The position numbers were made by a program, and so were the translations under genes. From JBDTNQ01 sp039933635 (lineage in GTDB: Bacteria > Acidobacteriota > Vicinamibacteria > Vicinamibacterales > SCN-69-37), in the NCBI GenBank assembly GCA_039933635.1, contig JBDTNQ010000019.1:1-46949 (forward strand): a stretch of 46,949 nt of DNA, in the 5' to 3' direction. Positions within the stretch are counted from its first letter, which is position 1. Every line of letters starts with the position of its first letter. The notes under the pieces were generated by a model, which did not search any database, had not been told where the DNA came from, and was given only the letters and a program-made list of their open reading frames with translations. This document shows positions 1 to 9,743 of this stretch, piece by piece.

Positions 1-1186
1 GGACGTCCTTGATTTCCTTGCGCTCGTAGAACCGGACGCCGCCGATGATGCGATAGGCGACGGCTTCGCGCATGAGCGCGTCCTCAATGGCGCGAGACTG
101 CGCGTTGGTCCGATACAACACGGCCACCATGCGCGTGGGATCGGCGCGATGGGCCTCCCGGATCCCGCGCGTGATGTAGTCGGCCTCCTCGATCTCGTCG
201 GCGGCCCGGAAGCAGGTCACCAGTTCGCCGCCCTTGTGATCGGTCCAGAGCCGCTTGTCCTTCCGGTTGCGATTCTTGCGAATGACGGCCGTCGCGGCGT
301 CGAGGATCACCTGTGTCGACCGATAGTTCTGCTCGAGCTTGACGATGTGGGCGTCGGGGAAGTCGTGCTCGAAGTCCAGGATGTTGCGCAGGTCCGCGCC
401 GCGCCACTTGTAGATCGACTGATCGGGATCGCCGACCACGCACAAGTTGCCGTGAATTTCAGCCAGGCGCCGGATCAGGATGTACTGCGGCCGGTTCGTG
501 TCCTGGTACTCGTCCACGAGCACGTACCGGAACTTCCGCGCGTACAGTTCGCGCACGCGCTCACTGGTCTCGACGAGCTCGACGGTCTTGAGCAGAAGAT
601 CGTCGAAGTCCAGCGCGCCGGCATCGTCGAGCGAGCGTCGATAGGCCTCAAAGATCTTGCTCATCTGCTGGTCGCGCATGCTCCAGCCCGAGCTCTTCAT
701 CGATTCGGGCGTCTCCATGCGGTTCTTCGCCTGGCTGATCCGCGACAACGCCGCGCGCGGCTGCAGCATCTTCTCGTCGATGTCGAGCGCCCTGAGCGCC
801 TGCTTCACCACGGACAGCTGATCGGACGAGTCGTAGATCACGAAATCGCGTGACAGACCAAGGGCCGGAGCCTCCCGGCGGAGGAGCCGCGCGCAGAGCG
901 AGTGAAACGTCGACAGCCAGATCTGCCGGCAATCGCCACCCAGCACCTTCTCGATGCGCTCGCGCATCTCCTCGGCCGCCTTGTTGGTGAAGGTCACCGC
1001 CAGCACTTCGCCCGGCTGCGCCAGGCCAGCGGCGATGATGTAGGCCATGCGGTAGGTGATGACCCGCGTCTTGCCCGAACCTGCGCCCGCGAGGATGAGC
1101 AGGGCGCCTTCGGTGTGTTGAACCGCGTCCTGTTGAGCCGGATTGAGTGAAGAAATGAAGTCCACGGATTCCAGCGAGAATACCAT
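1..1186 (-). CDS. pcrA: ATP-dependent DNA helicase, UvrD/PcrA family (partial, N-terminal 395 residues)
   Basis: Superfamily 1A 3'-5' helicase that unwinds DNA in repair and clears replication-blocking protein filaments. The frame is open through the left edge, so only the N-terminal part is present. Visible motifs: Q-motif region LNPAQQDAV, Walker A GAGSGKT (residues 34-40), motif Ia VTFTNKAAEEM, STFHSLCARLLRR, Walker B VDEYQDTN, GDPDQSIYKWRGA, and QNYRS. The ATG at 1186 has no clear Shine-Dalgarno. A GTG at 1165 would give VDFISSLNPAQ, closer to the usual MDFLxxLNPxQ start of PcrA, and an extended -10-like TGGTATTCT lies 11 nt before it, so the true start may be 1165. Transcribed away from leuC. 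PcrA and UvrD cannot be separated without the C-terminus. Confidence 0.93.
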   Translation of the reverse strand, partial: MVFSLESVDFISSLNPAQQDAVQHTEGALLILAGAGSGKTRVITYRMAYIIAAGLAQPGEVLAVTFTNKAAEEMRERIEKVLGGDCRQIWLSTFHSLCARLLRREAPALGLSRDFVIYDSSDQLSVVKQALRALDIDEKMLQPRAALSRISQAKNRMETPESMKSSGWSMRDQQMSKIFEAYRRSLDDAGALDFDDLLLKTVELVETSERVRELYARKFRYVLVDEYQDTNRPQYILIRRLAEIHGNLCVVGDPDQSIYKWRGADLRNILDFEHDFPDAHIVKLEQNYRSTQVILDAATAVIRKNRNRKDKRLWTDHKGGELVTCFRAADEIEEADYITRGIREAHRADPTRMVAVLYRTNAQSRAIEDALMREAVAYRIIGGVRFYERKEIKDV

Positions 1187-1307
1187 TGCAGGAAGTTCGT
1201 ACCCGGTGCGCCGTCATGGCGGAAAGTGCCACAACCCTCGCGATCGAGCCGCCTTTCGGCGGTCATGGAGCAACGAACGTGCCGGCCGGCCCGGCTCCTG
1301 ATAGCAT

Positions 1308-1313
1308 TACTGT
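1308..1313 (+). promoter_or_regulatory. Putative -10 box (TACTGT) directly before leuC
   Basis: TACTGT fits TAnnnT and lies 6 nt before the leuC ATG, where no Shine-Dalgarno is visible. A second TAnnnT (TAGCAT) precedes it at 1302-1307. The distance would place the transcription start at or next to the start codon. No recognisable -35 was seen. Confidence 0.4.
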
Positions 1314-1319
1314 TTAGCC

Positions 1320-2741
1320 ATGGCTCGAACCCTCTTTCAGAAAGTTTGGGACGCACACACCGTGCGCGTCCTGCCCAACGGACAAACGCAGCTGTACGTC
1401 GGCCTGCACCTCGTGCACGAGGTCACCAGCCCGCAGGCGTTCGCCGAACTCCGGGAGCGCGGATGGCCCGTCAGGGCGCCAGAGCGGACGTTCGCGACGA
1501 TCGACCACATCGTGCCGACCCGCGCGCAATCACGGCCGTTCGCCGACGCAATGGCCGAGAGCATGACGGATGCGCTCGAGCGCAACTGCCGTGACTACGG
1601 CATCAAACTCTTCGACCTCGCCAGCGGCTCACAGGGCATCGTCCACGTCATCGGTCCCGAGATGGGACTCACGCAGCCGGGCATGACGATCGCCTGCGGC
1701 GACAGCCACACGTCGACCCACGGTGCATTCGGCGCGATCGCGTTCGGCATCGGCACGTCACAGGTGCGTGACGTCCTCGCGTCACAGTGCCTGGCGCTGT
1801 CGCCGCTGAAGGTGAGGCGCATCGAGGTCAACGGCGCGCTGCGCCCCGGCGTGTATGCCAAGGACGTCATCCTGACCATCATCGGCGCGCTCGGCGTGAA
1901 CGGCGGCACCGGCTATGCGTACGAATACGCCGGCGAGGTGTTCGATCGGATGACGATGGACGAGCGGATGACCGTGTGCAATATGTCCATCGAGGGCGGT
2001 GCACGCGTCGGCTACGTCAACCCTGACAGGACGACCATCGAGTACCTGCGCGGCCGGACGTTCGTGCCCCAGGGCGCCGCGTTCGACAAGGCCGCCGCGT
2101 GGTGGCTCGGCATGGCGTCAGATCCGGGCGCGCCGTACGACGACGTGATCCGGTTGAACGGCGCGGACATCGCGCCGACGGTGACGTGGGGTATCAACCC
2201 GGGTCAGTCCGTCGCGGTCAACGCGAAGCTGCCGCAGCCGGACGAGACGCCTGCTGGCGATCGCGCGGGTCTCGTGGAAGCGCTCGAGTTCATGGGCTTC
2301 CAGGCCGGCCAGCCGATTGCCGGCACGAAGATCAACGTCGCGTTCATCGGGTCATGCACCAACGGCCGTCTTTCGGATCTGCGTGAGGCCGCGCACGTCG
2401 TCGCCGGCCACCACGTCGCGAAGAACGTGCGCGCGCTGGTCGTGCCCGGCTCGCAGAAGGTCGCGATCGCCGCCGAAAAAGAAGGGCTCGACCAGATCTT
2501 CCGGGAGGCCGGCTTCGAATGGCGTGGCGCGGGATGCTCGATGTGCCTGGCGATGAATCCCGATCGACTCGAAGGCCGCGAGGTCTGCGCGTCGTCGTCC
2601 AACCGCAACTTCAAGGGCCGGCAGGGCAGCCCGACGGGCCGGACGCTGCTGATGAGCCCGGCGATGGTCGCGGCCGCCGCGATTTCCGGTGAAGTGGTGG
2701 ACATTCGTTCGTTCCCGGTCCGCGAGACCGCAACGGTTTAG
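1320..2741 (+). CDS. leuC: 3-isopropylmalate dehydratase large subunit
   Basis: Aconitase-fold [4Fe-4S] subunit that, with LeuD, isomerises 2-isopropylmalate to 3-isopropylmalate in leucine synthesis. At 473 residues it has the length of the bacterial LeuC type rather than the shorter archaeal/HacA type. Cluster ligands are visible as C346 (GSCTNGR) and C406/C409 (GCSMCLAMNPD). The N-terminus reads MARTLFQKVWDAHTV, typical of LeuC, and GDSHTSTHGAFGAIAFGIGTS is also conserved. leuD follows after 9 bp, so the two subunits are co-transcribed. No Shine-Dalgarno precedes the ATG; see the -10-like box just upstream. leuB is not in the window. Confidence 0.97.
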   Translation: MARTLFQKVWDAHTVRVLPNGQTQLYVGLHLVHEVTSPQAFAELRERGWPVRAPERTFATIDHIVPTRAQSRPFADAMAESMTDALERNCRDYGIKLFDLASGSQGIVHVIGPEMGLTQPGMTIACGDSHTSTHGAFGAIAFGIGTSQVRDVLASQCLALSPLKVRRIEVNGALRPGVYAKDVILTIIGALGVNGGTGYAYEYAGEVFDRMTMDERMTVCNMSIEGGARVGYVNPDRTTIEYLRGRTFVPQGAAFDKAAAWWLGMASDPGAPYDDVIRLNGADIAPTVTWGINPGQSVAVNAKLPQPDETPAGDRAGLVEALEFMGFQAGQPIAGTKINVAFIGSCTNGRLSDLREAAHVVAGHHVAKNVRALVVPGSQKVAIAAEKEGLDQIFREAGFEWRGAGCSMCLAMNPDRLEGREVCASSSNRNFKGRQGSPTGRTLLMSPAMVAAAAISGEVVDIRSFPVRETATV

Positions 2742-2750
2742 GACGGCATC

Positions 2751-3365
2751 ATGGCAACGACTCCCTCCAGGATCACAGGCGCCGAAGGCCGCGGCATCGT
2801 TGTCCGCGGCGATGAGATCGATACCGATCGCATCATCCCGGCGCGCTTCCTCAAGACCATCACGTTCGAAGGCCTCGAGAACCACTTGTTCGAGGACGAT
2901 CGCAAGCAGCTCAAGGAGCGCGGACAGACGCACGCGGTTGATCGCGCGGAGTTTCAGGGCGCGTCGGTCATGTTCGTCGGATCCAATTTCGGTTGCGGAT
3001 CGTCGCGCGAACACGCGCCCCAGGCCATTGCACGCTGGGGCATCAAAGCGATCGTCGGTGTGTCGTTCGCGGAGATCTTCTCGGGCAATTCCACGATGAT
3101 CGGCCTGCCGATCGCGACGGCCGCGCCGGCGGACGTCGAGCGGCTGATGGCCGCGGTCGATGCCGATCCGTCGGTGAAATGCCGGGTGGACCTGGCCACG
3201 AAGACCGCGACTGCCGGCCCGGTCTCGGTGCCGCTGACGATGCCCGAGTCAATGCGATCGGCGCTGATGTCCGGAGACTGGGACGCCACCAGCCTGCTCG
3301 TCGATCACTACGAGCAGGTCGAGAACGTGGCCGCCGGTCTGCCCTACGTATCTGGCTGGAACTGA
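2751..3365 (+). CDS. leuD: 3-isopropylmalate dehydratase small subunit
   Basis: Swivel-domain partner of LeuC, 204 residues, the normal length for the bacterial type (about 200) rather than the 160-residue LeuD2 form. Diagnostic features are the N-terminal DEIDTDRIIPARFLK, the substrate-loop motif GSNFGCGSSREHAPQAI, and the C-terminal WDATSLLVDHYEQVE region. It starts 9 bp after leuC. Its stop lies 3 bp from the end of the convergent LysR gene, so the leuCD transcript ends head-on with that gene with no room for a separate terminator. Confidence 0.97.
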   Translation: MATTPSRITGAEGRGIVVRGDEIDTDRIIPARFLKTITFEGLENHLFEDDRKQLKERGQTHAVDRAEFQGASVMFVGSNFGCGSSREHAPQAIARWGIKAIVGVSFAEIFSGNSTMIGLPIATAAPADVERLMAAVDADPSVKCRVDLATKTATAGPVSVPLTMPESMRSALMSGDWDATSLLVDHYEQVENVAAGLPYVSGWN

Positions 3366-3368
3366 AGT

Positions 3369-4313
3369 CTAGACGTCCTGCGTCTTCGCCCCCCGGGCTT
3401 TTCTGGGTTTGGCGATCGGCGGTGACGCGTCCTGGCCGCCGAACTGCTTGGCCACCTCCATGAAGGCGCGCGCCGCGTGCGAGAGATCCGAGTCGCGCCG
3501 GTGCACAATCCGCACTTGACGCGGGGACCGCAGCTCCGGCACCTGGATTTCAATCAGATCGCCGCGGGCGATCTCACCCAGCGCGCAGCGCCGCGGCAGC
3601 AGCGCGACGCCGAGCCCCATTTCCACCGCACGCTTGATGCCGTCCAGACTCGGCAGGGCCAGCTTGATGTTCAGCAGCGCATGACGCTGCTCGTACATGC
3701 GCAACACGCGATCGCGCGTTGGCGATGGATCGTTGTGCGCGATCACGGTCTGTTGACCCATCTCTTCCATCGTGACCTGCGCGCGTCCGACCAGGGGGTG
3801 ATCGGGTCGCACCAGCAGCACGAGCTCGTCGATGCCAATCACCACTGATTGCAGTTCCCGCTCGGGCGGGTTGAAGGTGAGCACGCCCAGGTCGACGGAG
3901 CGCAGGAGCACCTCCTGCGCCATCTGCCGCGAGGGGATCCGGCGGACGTCAATCACGATGGCCGGGTGTTGCTCCTGAAAGGCCGCGACGAGCGGCAGCA
4001 CGGCGTACACGCCGCCTTCGTTGGCGCCGAGCAGGATACGACCCCGGCGCACCTCCCGAAGCGCTCCGACGGCCATGGAGGCTTCGTCAGCCAGATGCAG
4101 CAGGCGCGTGCCGTAGTCCAGGAGCAGGTGTCCGGCATCCGTCAGGGTGCCGTCGCGCGACGAACGGTCGATGAGGCGCTCCCCGGCCGCGGCCTCGAGC
4201 CGTCGGATGGCCTGACTGACGGCGGGCTGGGTCCGGCGCAGCTTGCGCGCCGCGCGGGAGAAGCTCCGTTCCGCCGCTACCGCGCAGAAAACGCGCAGAT
4301 CCTCGAATGTCAT
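3369..4313 (-). CDS. LysR-family transcriptional regulator
   Basis: 314 residues: N-terminal winged helix-turn-helix (about 1-60; FSRAARKLRRTQPAVSQAIRRLE is the recognition region) followed by a periplasmic-binding-protein-like effector domain (about 90-300). The C-terminus ends in a basic tail. Transcribed divergently from leuA and sitting between leuCD and leuA, so control of leucine synthesis is the natural guess, as with LeuO-type or other amino-acid LTTRs; the ligand cannot be read from sequence. GGGAG lies 6 nt before the ATG. A good LTTR-type palindrome lies in the shared intergenic region (4386-4400). Confidence 0.93.
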   Translation of the reverse strand: MTFEDLRVFCAVAAERSFSRAARKLRRTQPAVSQAIRRLEAAAGERLIDRSSRDGTLTDAGHLLLDYGTRLLHLADEASMAVGALREVRRGRILLGANEGGVYAVLPLVAAFQEQHPAIVIDVRRIPSRQMAQEVLLRSVDLGVLTFNPPERELQSVVIGIDELVLLVRPDHPLVGRAQVTMEEMGQQTVIAHNDPSPTRDRVLRMYEQRHALLNIKLALPSLDGIKRAVEMGLGVALLPRRCALGEIARGDLIEIQVPELRSPRQVRIVHRRDSDLSHAARAFMEVAKQFGGQDASPPIAKPRKARGAKTQDV

Positions 4314-4385
4314 GCTCCGCTCCCGGCACCCGTCTCCGGGCGCTCGCCAATAAACATTTCAACTACTAATCAAAACATCATAACC

Positions 4386-4400
4386 TTGACTTTGGGTCAA
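4386..4400. promoter_or_regulatory. Candidate LysR-type operator before leuA
   Basis: TTGACTTTGGGTCAA is a perfect 5-bp inverted repeat with a 5-bp centre and contains T-N11-A (T4387 to A4399), the LysR-family binding consensus. It lies in the 110-bp gap between the divergent lysR-type gene and leuA, ending 23 bp before the leuA ATG, in a locally AT-rich stretch (about 4350-4400). That position overlaps where the leuA promoter must be, so binding could block or activate leuA and autoregulate the regulator. The function is inferred from position and symmetry. Confidence 0.5.
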
Positions 4401-4423
4401 CAGGGCGTGACACTGGCGATCCC

Positions 4424-5596
<1,173 letters not shown>

Positions 5597-5614
5597 CCGA
5601 AGAATCGTAGCCCG

Positions 5615-7462
5615 CTATTCGACAGTGACACTCTTGGCGAGATTCCTCGGCTGATCCACGTCGCAGCCGCGTCGCACGGCCACGTGATACGCGAGCAACT
5701 GCACTGGGATCGTCATCAGGACGGGCATGAGAAGCGGGTGCGCGTCGGGCACCGGCAGGATGACGTCCTTGCCCGAAGTTAGAAGCATCTCCAACGCAGG
5801 CACGCGCGATCGTGGTGTGATCGCAATGATGCGTCCGCCTCGGGCCTTGGCCTCCTGGATGTTCCCAACCACCTTCTCGAACAGGCCGTCGTCGCCCGCA
5901 AGCACGATGACAGGCAGATCCTCTTCGATCAAGGCGATGGGCCCGTGCTTCATTTCGCCGGCCGGATAACCCTCGGCGTGAATGTAGGAGATCTCCTTCA
6001 GCTTCAACGCGCCTTCGAGCGCGATCGGGTAATTGATGCCGCGGCCGAGGTAGAGACAGTCGCGCCGGCTCTGAACCGTCGCTGAGAGCTCCTCGATCGC
6101 CGCATCCACCTTCAGGGCCTCTTCAATGCGGATGGGCAACTGATCGAGCTCCTGCACCAGTTGCTTCGACAGTTCCGTTGACGCGGTGCCCTGTGCCTGG
6201 CCAAGGGCCAGCGCCAGGAGATGCAGCGCCACGAGCTGCGACGTGAAGGCCTTGGTCGAGGCGACACCGATCTCAGGGCCCGCGTGCGTGTAGACGGTGC
6301 CGTCCGACTCGCGCGTCGCCATGCTGCCGACCACGTTGCAGATCGCGACACTGCGCGCGCCGAGGCGCTTGGCCTCGCGCAACGAGCCAAGGGTGTCGGC
6401 GGTCTCGCCGGACTGCGTGATCGCAACCGCCAGCGTGCGGTTGTTCACGATCGGCCGCCGGTAGCGGAACTCGGATCCGTAGTCCACCTCGACGGGGAGT
6501 CTGGCGATTTCCTCGATCAGGAACTTCCCCACCAGACCCGCGTGCCACGACGTGCCGCACGCGAGGATCACCACACGCTCGACACCGGCCAACGTCCGGG
6601 CATCGAGGTGCATTTCATCGAGAAACACCTGGCCGCTCTCGAGCGACGTGCGGCCGAGGATGGTCTCGCGGACCGCCCAGGGCTGCTCGTAGATCTCCTT
6701 GAGCATGAAATGCCGGTAGCCGGCCTTCTCGGCCATCACCGGATCCCAGGTGATGTGCTGTGGCGTCTTCGGATGCGCGACGCCGTCGAAGTCCGTGAAC
6801 GTGACGCCCCGGGGCGTCACAATCGCCATCTCGGCGTCCTCGAGGAAGACCACCTCACGTGTGTGCGCGAGAATCGCAGGAATGTCGGACGCAACGAAGA
6901 ACTCGTCCTTGCCGAGCCCGACGACCACGGGCGGGCCGTTGCGCACCGCCACGATCGTGTCGGGATCGTCTGCCGAGATCAGGACGAGCGCATACAGACC
7001 GCGGAGCAGCTTGAGCGATCGTCGCACCGCGGCCACGAGGCCATCGCCGCGGCTCTCGCGCTCGACCAGATGCGCCACGATCTCCGTGTCCGTCTCGGTG
7101 GCGAAGCGATGGCCCTGGCCCATCAGCTCGTGTTTCAGCTCCAGGTAGTTCTCAATGATGCCGTTGTGCACGACCACGATGCGGCCCGTGCAATCGCGAT
7201 GCGGGTGGGCATTTTCCTCGGACGGCCGGCCGTGCGTCGCCCAGCGCGTGTGACCGATGCCGAACGATCCGTCCACGGGATCCTTCTTCAGCACCTCTTC
7301 GAGATTGGAGAGCTTGCCCGGGCTGCGGCGGATGTGCATCTCGCCATCCCGGACGACGGCCACGCCAGCCGAGTCGTAGCCGCGGTACTCGAGTCGACGC
7401 AGGCCCTCAATCAGGACCGGCAGCAGAGGTTTGTTGCCGACGTAGCCGACGATGCCGCACAT
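5615..7462 (-). CDS. glmS: Glutamine--fructose-6-phosphate aminotransferase (isomerizing)
   Basis: Makes glucosamine-6-phosphate from fructose-6-phosphate and glutamine, the entry to UDP-GlcNAc for peptidoglycan and lipopolysaccharide. At 615 residues it is full length. The N-terminal class II glutaminase begins MCGIVGYVG with nucleophile Cys2 exposed after Met removal, and RRLEYRGYDSAG and TRWATHGRPSEENAHPH follow. Two SIS isomerase domains (about 290-600) contain CGTSWHAGLVGK, SQSGETADT as TQSGETADT, and the terminal DQPRNLAKSVTVE. glmU lies 3 bp upstream on the same strand, so the two probably form an operon ending convergently with leuA. Confidence 0.98.
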   Translation of the reverse strand: MCGIVGYVGNKPLLPVLIEGLRRLEYRGYDSAGVAVVRDGEMHIRRSPGKLSNLEEVLKKDPVDGSFGIGHTRWATHGRPSEENAHPHRDCTGRIVVVHNGIIENYLELKHELMGQGHRFATETDTEIVAHLVERESRGDGLVAAVRRSLKLLRGLYALVLISADDPDTIVAVRNGPPVVVGLGKDEFFVASDIPAILAHTREVVFLEDAEMAIVTPRGVTFTDFDGVAHPKTPQHITWDPVMAEKAGYRHFMLKEIYEQPWAVRETILGRTSLESGQVFLDEMHLDARTLAGVERVVILACGTSWHAGLVGKFLIEEIARLPVEVDYGSEFRYRRPIVNNRTLAVAITQSGETADTLGSLREAKRLGARSVAICNVVGSMATRESDGTVYTHAGPEIGVASTKAFTSQLVALHLLALALGQAQGTASTELSKQLVQELDQLPIRIEEALKVDAAIEELSATVQSRRDCLYLGRGINYPIALEGALKLKEISYIHAEGYPAGEMKHGPIALIEEDLPVIVLAGDDGLFEKVVGNIQEAKARGGRIIAITPRSRVPALEMLLTSGKDVILPVPDAHPLLMPVLMTIPVQLLAYHVAVRRGCDVDQPRNLAKSVTVE

Positions 7463-7465
7463 GGG

Positions 7466-8881
7466 TTAGTGGCGCTCCTTCGCGCGCAGGGCTCGACGGG
7501 CCGTGGCCCATCCCGCCTTGTTGGTCTGCCGCGATCGAGCGACAGCCAGGGAATCGGCGGGCACGTCTTCCGTGATGGACGACCCGGCCGCCACGTACGC
7601 GCCCGATCCCACGGTGACCGGCGCGACGAGCTGCGAATCGCTGCCGATGAACACGTCATCGCCGATGACCGTCGGATGTTTCTTCACGCCGTCGTAGTTG
7701 CACGTGATCGTGCCGGCGCCGATGTTGGTCCGTTCGCCGATCACCGCGTCACCGAGGTAGGCGAGATGATTGGCTTTCGAGCCGGCGCCGAGCGTCGTCT
7801 TCTTCAACTCGACAAAGTTGCCGACACGCGCGTTTTCACCGACGACGGTTTCCGGGCGGAGGTGGGCGAATGGCCCGAGCGCCGCACCGGAACCGACCTC
7901 GGAGTTCACGATGACCGAGTGGTCGAGCACCGTGACGTTGTCGGCGAGCCGCGAGGACGTGATACGGCAGCCCGCGTGAATCCGGCAGCCACGCCCGATG
8001 ACGGTGTTGCCCCCAATCGTCACGCCGGGCCCGATGACCGTGTCCGTGCCGATCTCGACATCGCCTTCGATGTAGGCCGTTGCCGGATCGTCGAGCGTGA
8101 CGCCGCTCATCATCAGCGACCGGCGCGTGCGATCGAACATCGCCTTGGACAAGTCGGCGAGATCCACGCGCGAGTTCACCCCTCGCAACTCCGTCTCGTC
8201 GTCGAGCCGAAGCGTCTCGAGGGTCAGCCCGCGGCGATGGTACGCCGCGATCAGATCGGTCAGGTAGTACTCGCCTTGCGCGTTGTCGGTGGCGAGACCG
8301 CGCAGGGCCTCGAAGAGATTGACGAGCGAGAAAGCATAGATGCCGCTGTTGATCTCGCGGATCGCCTGCTCCTCACCCGAGGCATCGCGTTCCTCGACGA
8401 TGCGCGAGAGGCGTCCGGCCTCGTCTCGCACGATGCGCCCGTACCCATACGGATCATCCAGTTCTGCGGTGAGCACCGTTGCCGCGGCGCGTGCGGCGTG
8501 ATGCTGCTCAAGCAACTGTTCGAGCGTGCTGGCGCGCAGGAGCGGAACGTCGCCGTACAGCAGGAGCACCGTACCCGTCCGGCCGGCAAGAATCGACTCG
8601 GTCTGCAACAGCGCGTGGCCCGTGCCGAGCTGTGGTGACTGTTCGACGAACTGCAGGGACGAGTGATCAGCGAGCGCCGCGCGCACCTGGTCCGCCTCGT
8701 GCCCAACGACCAGGATCGTGTTGGATGCGTTCAGGCCGCGGGCCGTGCCCAGGACGTGTTCGATGATGGGGCGGCCTGCCAGAGGGTGAACGACTTTGGG
8801 CAGCGCGGACTTCATGCGCGTGCCTTTGCCGGCGGCGAGGATGACGATGTGAAGATCGCTCATGGGATGTGCGGCAGGCAT
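7466..8881 (-). CDS. glmU: Bifunctional UDP-GlcNAc pyrophosphorylase / glucosamine-1-phosphate acetyltransferase
   Basis: Performs the last two steps to UDP-GlcNAc. 471 residues. The N-terminal nucleotidyltransferase carries LAAGKGTRMKSALPKVVHPL; the C-terminal left-handed beta-helix acetyltransferase is shown by hexapeptide repeats and by NYDGVKKHPTVIGDDVFIG. It needs glucosamine-1-phosphate from GlmM, which is not in the window. glmS follows after 3 bp. The start is uncertain: ATG 8881 (MPAAHPMSDLHIVIL) has AGGCGG at a loose distance, while the internal ATG at 8863 (MSDLHIVIL) resembles family N-termini better. Confidence 0.97.
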   Translation of the reverse strand: MPAAHPMSDLHIVILAAGKGTRMKSALPKVVHPLAGRPIIEHVLGTARGLNASNTILVVGHEADQVRAALADHSSLQFVEQSPQLGTGHALLQTESILAGRTGTVLLLYGDVPLLRASTLEQLLEQHHAARAAATVLTAELDDPYGYGRIVRDEAGRLSRIVEERDASGEEQAIREINSGIYAFSLVNLFEALRGLATDNAQGEYYLTDLIAAYHRRGLTLETLRLDDETELRGVNSRVDLADLSKAMFDRTRRSLMMSGVTLDDPATAYIEGDVEIGTDTVIGPGVTIGGNTVIGRGCRIHAGCRITSSRLADNVTVLDHSVIVNSEVGSGAALGPFAHLRPETVVGENARVGNFVELKKTTLGAGSKANHLAYLGDAVIGERTNIGAGTITCNYDGVKKHPTVIGDDVFIGSDSQLVAPVTVGSGAYVAAGSSITEDVPADSLAVARSRQTNKAGWATARRALRAKERH

Positions 8882-8901
8882 TGCTGCCGCCTATCCCCTG
8901 A

Positions 8902-9549
8902 TTATCGCTCTGAGGACGTTGCGCTTCGGCGTCTGGCGCCAGACTGTGCAGAAAAGGACGCGTCCAGCAGCTGACGGAAGTCGGCGAGATCGCGGAGTGA
9001 CTTGAAGTCCACATCGTGGCGCGCCTGAGCACTGACGTCCGGGCTCACCTCGAGCGCGCGCGCCAGCCACTCGAGCGCCACCCCGGCCTCCCCGCGTCTG
9101 GCGTGAACCGCCGCCAGCAGATAGAGCGCCAAGTCGTGATCCGGCGCGTCGTCGAGCACGCTGTGCGCCAGTTGCTCGGCCTCGTCATCCCGCCCGTCGT
9201 TGAGCGCGGCCGTGGCCGCGGTGACCCTTTCCTCGGCTGTGGTCGGTTTCTGAGGCTGACTTCGCAATTCGCGTTCGCAGAGCTCCAGATAGACGCGCGC
9301 CCGGTCCAGGAGCGCCCGCTCGGCGGGGAAATCATCGAGCAACGACCTGAAAGCTGCTGCCGCCGCGGCGTACCTGTGGCGCTGCAGAGCTTCCATGCCC
9401 CGTTGGAACAGCCCGACGGCGGCCCGGCTCGGACCCCCGGCCACCTCTGAAGGGGCAGCTGCCGATGCCGGGACCGGGATCTTGGCCACTTTGGGACTCT
9501 CTCGTCTGCCCGCCGTGGCCCGTTCAGGGCGGCGCGAAATCTTGGCCAT
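8902..9549 (-). CDS. Small TPR protein with TPR end-of-group motif
   Basis: No specific function recognised. From ATG 9549 the product is 215 residues: a basic, low-complexity N-terminus (MAKISRRPERATAGRRESPK), then helical TPR-like units around AAVGLFQRGMEALQRHRYAA, DDEAEQLAHSVLDDAPDHDL and RRGEAGVALEWLARALEVSP. It ends in DFKSLRDLADFRQLLDASF, which resembles the TPR end-of-group motif. There is no signal peptide, so it is probably a cytoplasmic scaffold. The frame extends upstream to an ATG at 9636, but those extra 29 residues look like translated non-coding DNA, hence the shorter start. It lies 20 bp before glmU and could be co-transcribed with glmU-glmS. Confidence 0.75.
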   Translation of the reverse strand: MAKISRRPERATAGRRESPKVAKIPVPASAAAPSEVAGGPSRAAVGLFQRGMEALQRHRYAAAAAAFRSLLDDFPAERALLDRARVYLELCERELRSQPQKPTTAEERVTAATAALNDGRDDEAEQLAHSVLDDAPDHDLALYLLAAVHARRGEAGVALEWLARALEVSPDVSAQARHDVDFKSLRDLADFRQLLDASFSAQSGARRRSATSSER

Positions 9550-9652
9550 TGGATGGGCCCCCCAGTCGCGAACTATGCGGAGGGCAGACGGTAGCAAATG
9601 GCCCGCGGGACGGTCAAGACGGGCAGTCTCAGGCATGATTGTTAGCCCATCC

Positions 9653-9680
9653 GTGGAGCCCCGGACCTTCGGGTCCGGGG
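9653..9680 (+). repeat. GC-rich hairpin with UUCG loop, GTGGAGYCC element copy A
   Basis: A perfect 9-bp inverted repeat (9659-9667 CCCCGGACC, 9672-9680 GGTCCGGGG) encloses a TTCG tetraloop, an exceptionally stable RNA fold. It is preceded by GTGGAG, the head of an element also seen at 23144 and 32606. No T tract follows, so it is not a standard intrinsic terminator. It lies in the gap between the end of rsmI and the start of the TPR gene, both on the minus strand. Confidence 0.6.
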
Positions 9681-9743
9681 TGTCGGGTCATTGACCCACG
9701 AGTGCCGTCTGTCGGAGATTCATGAACCGGCGTGCCGGGGCGC

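Noticed and set aside
149..853. A 234-codon plus-strand frame at the left edge
   Set aside because: It is antisense to the pcrA-type helicase.
4314..4423. A T-box or leucine attenuator before leuA
   Set aside because: The 110-bp gap has no leader peptide with Leu codons and no terminator-like hairpin with a T tract; the palindrome fits a protein operator better.
6221..8638. An 805-codon open frame on the plus strand
   Set aside because: It lies antisense to glmS and glmU, both with unmistakable motifs. Long antisense frames are expected in GC-rich DNA with third-position GC bias; its composition (Arg/Asp/His-rich) is that of a shadow.
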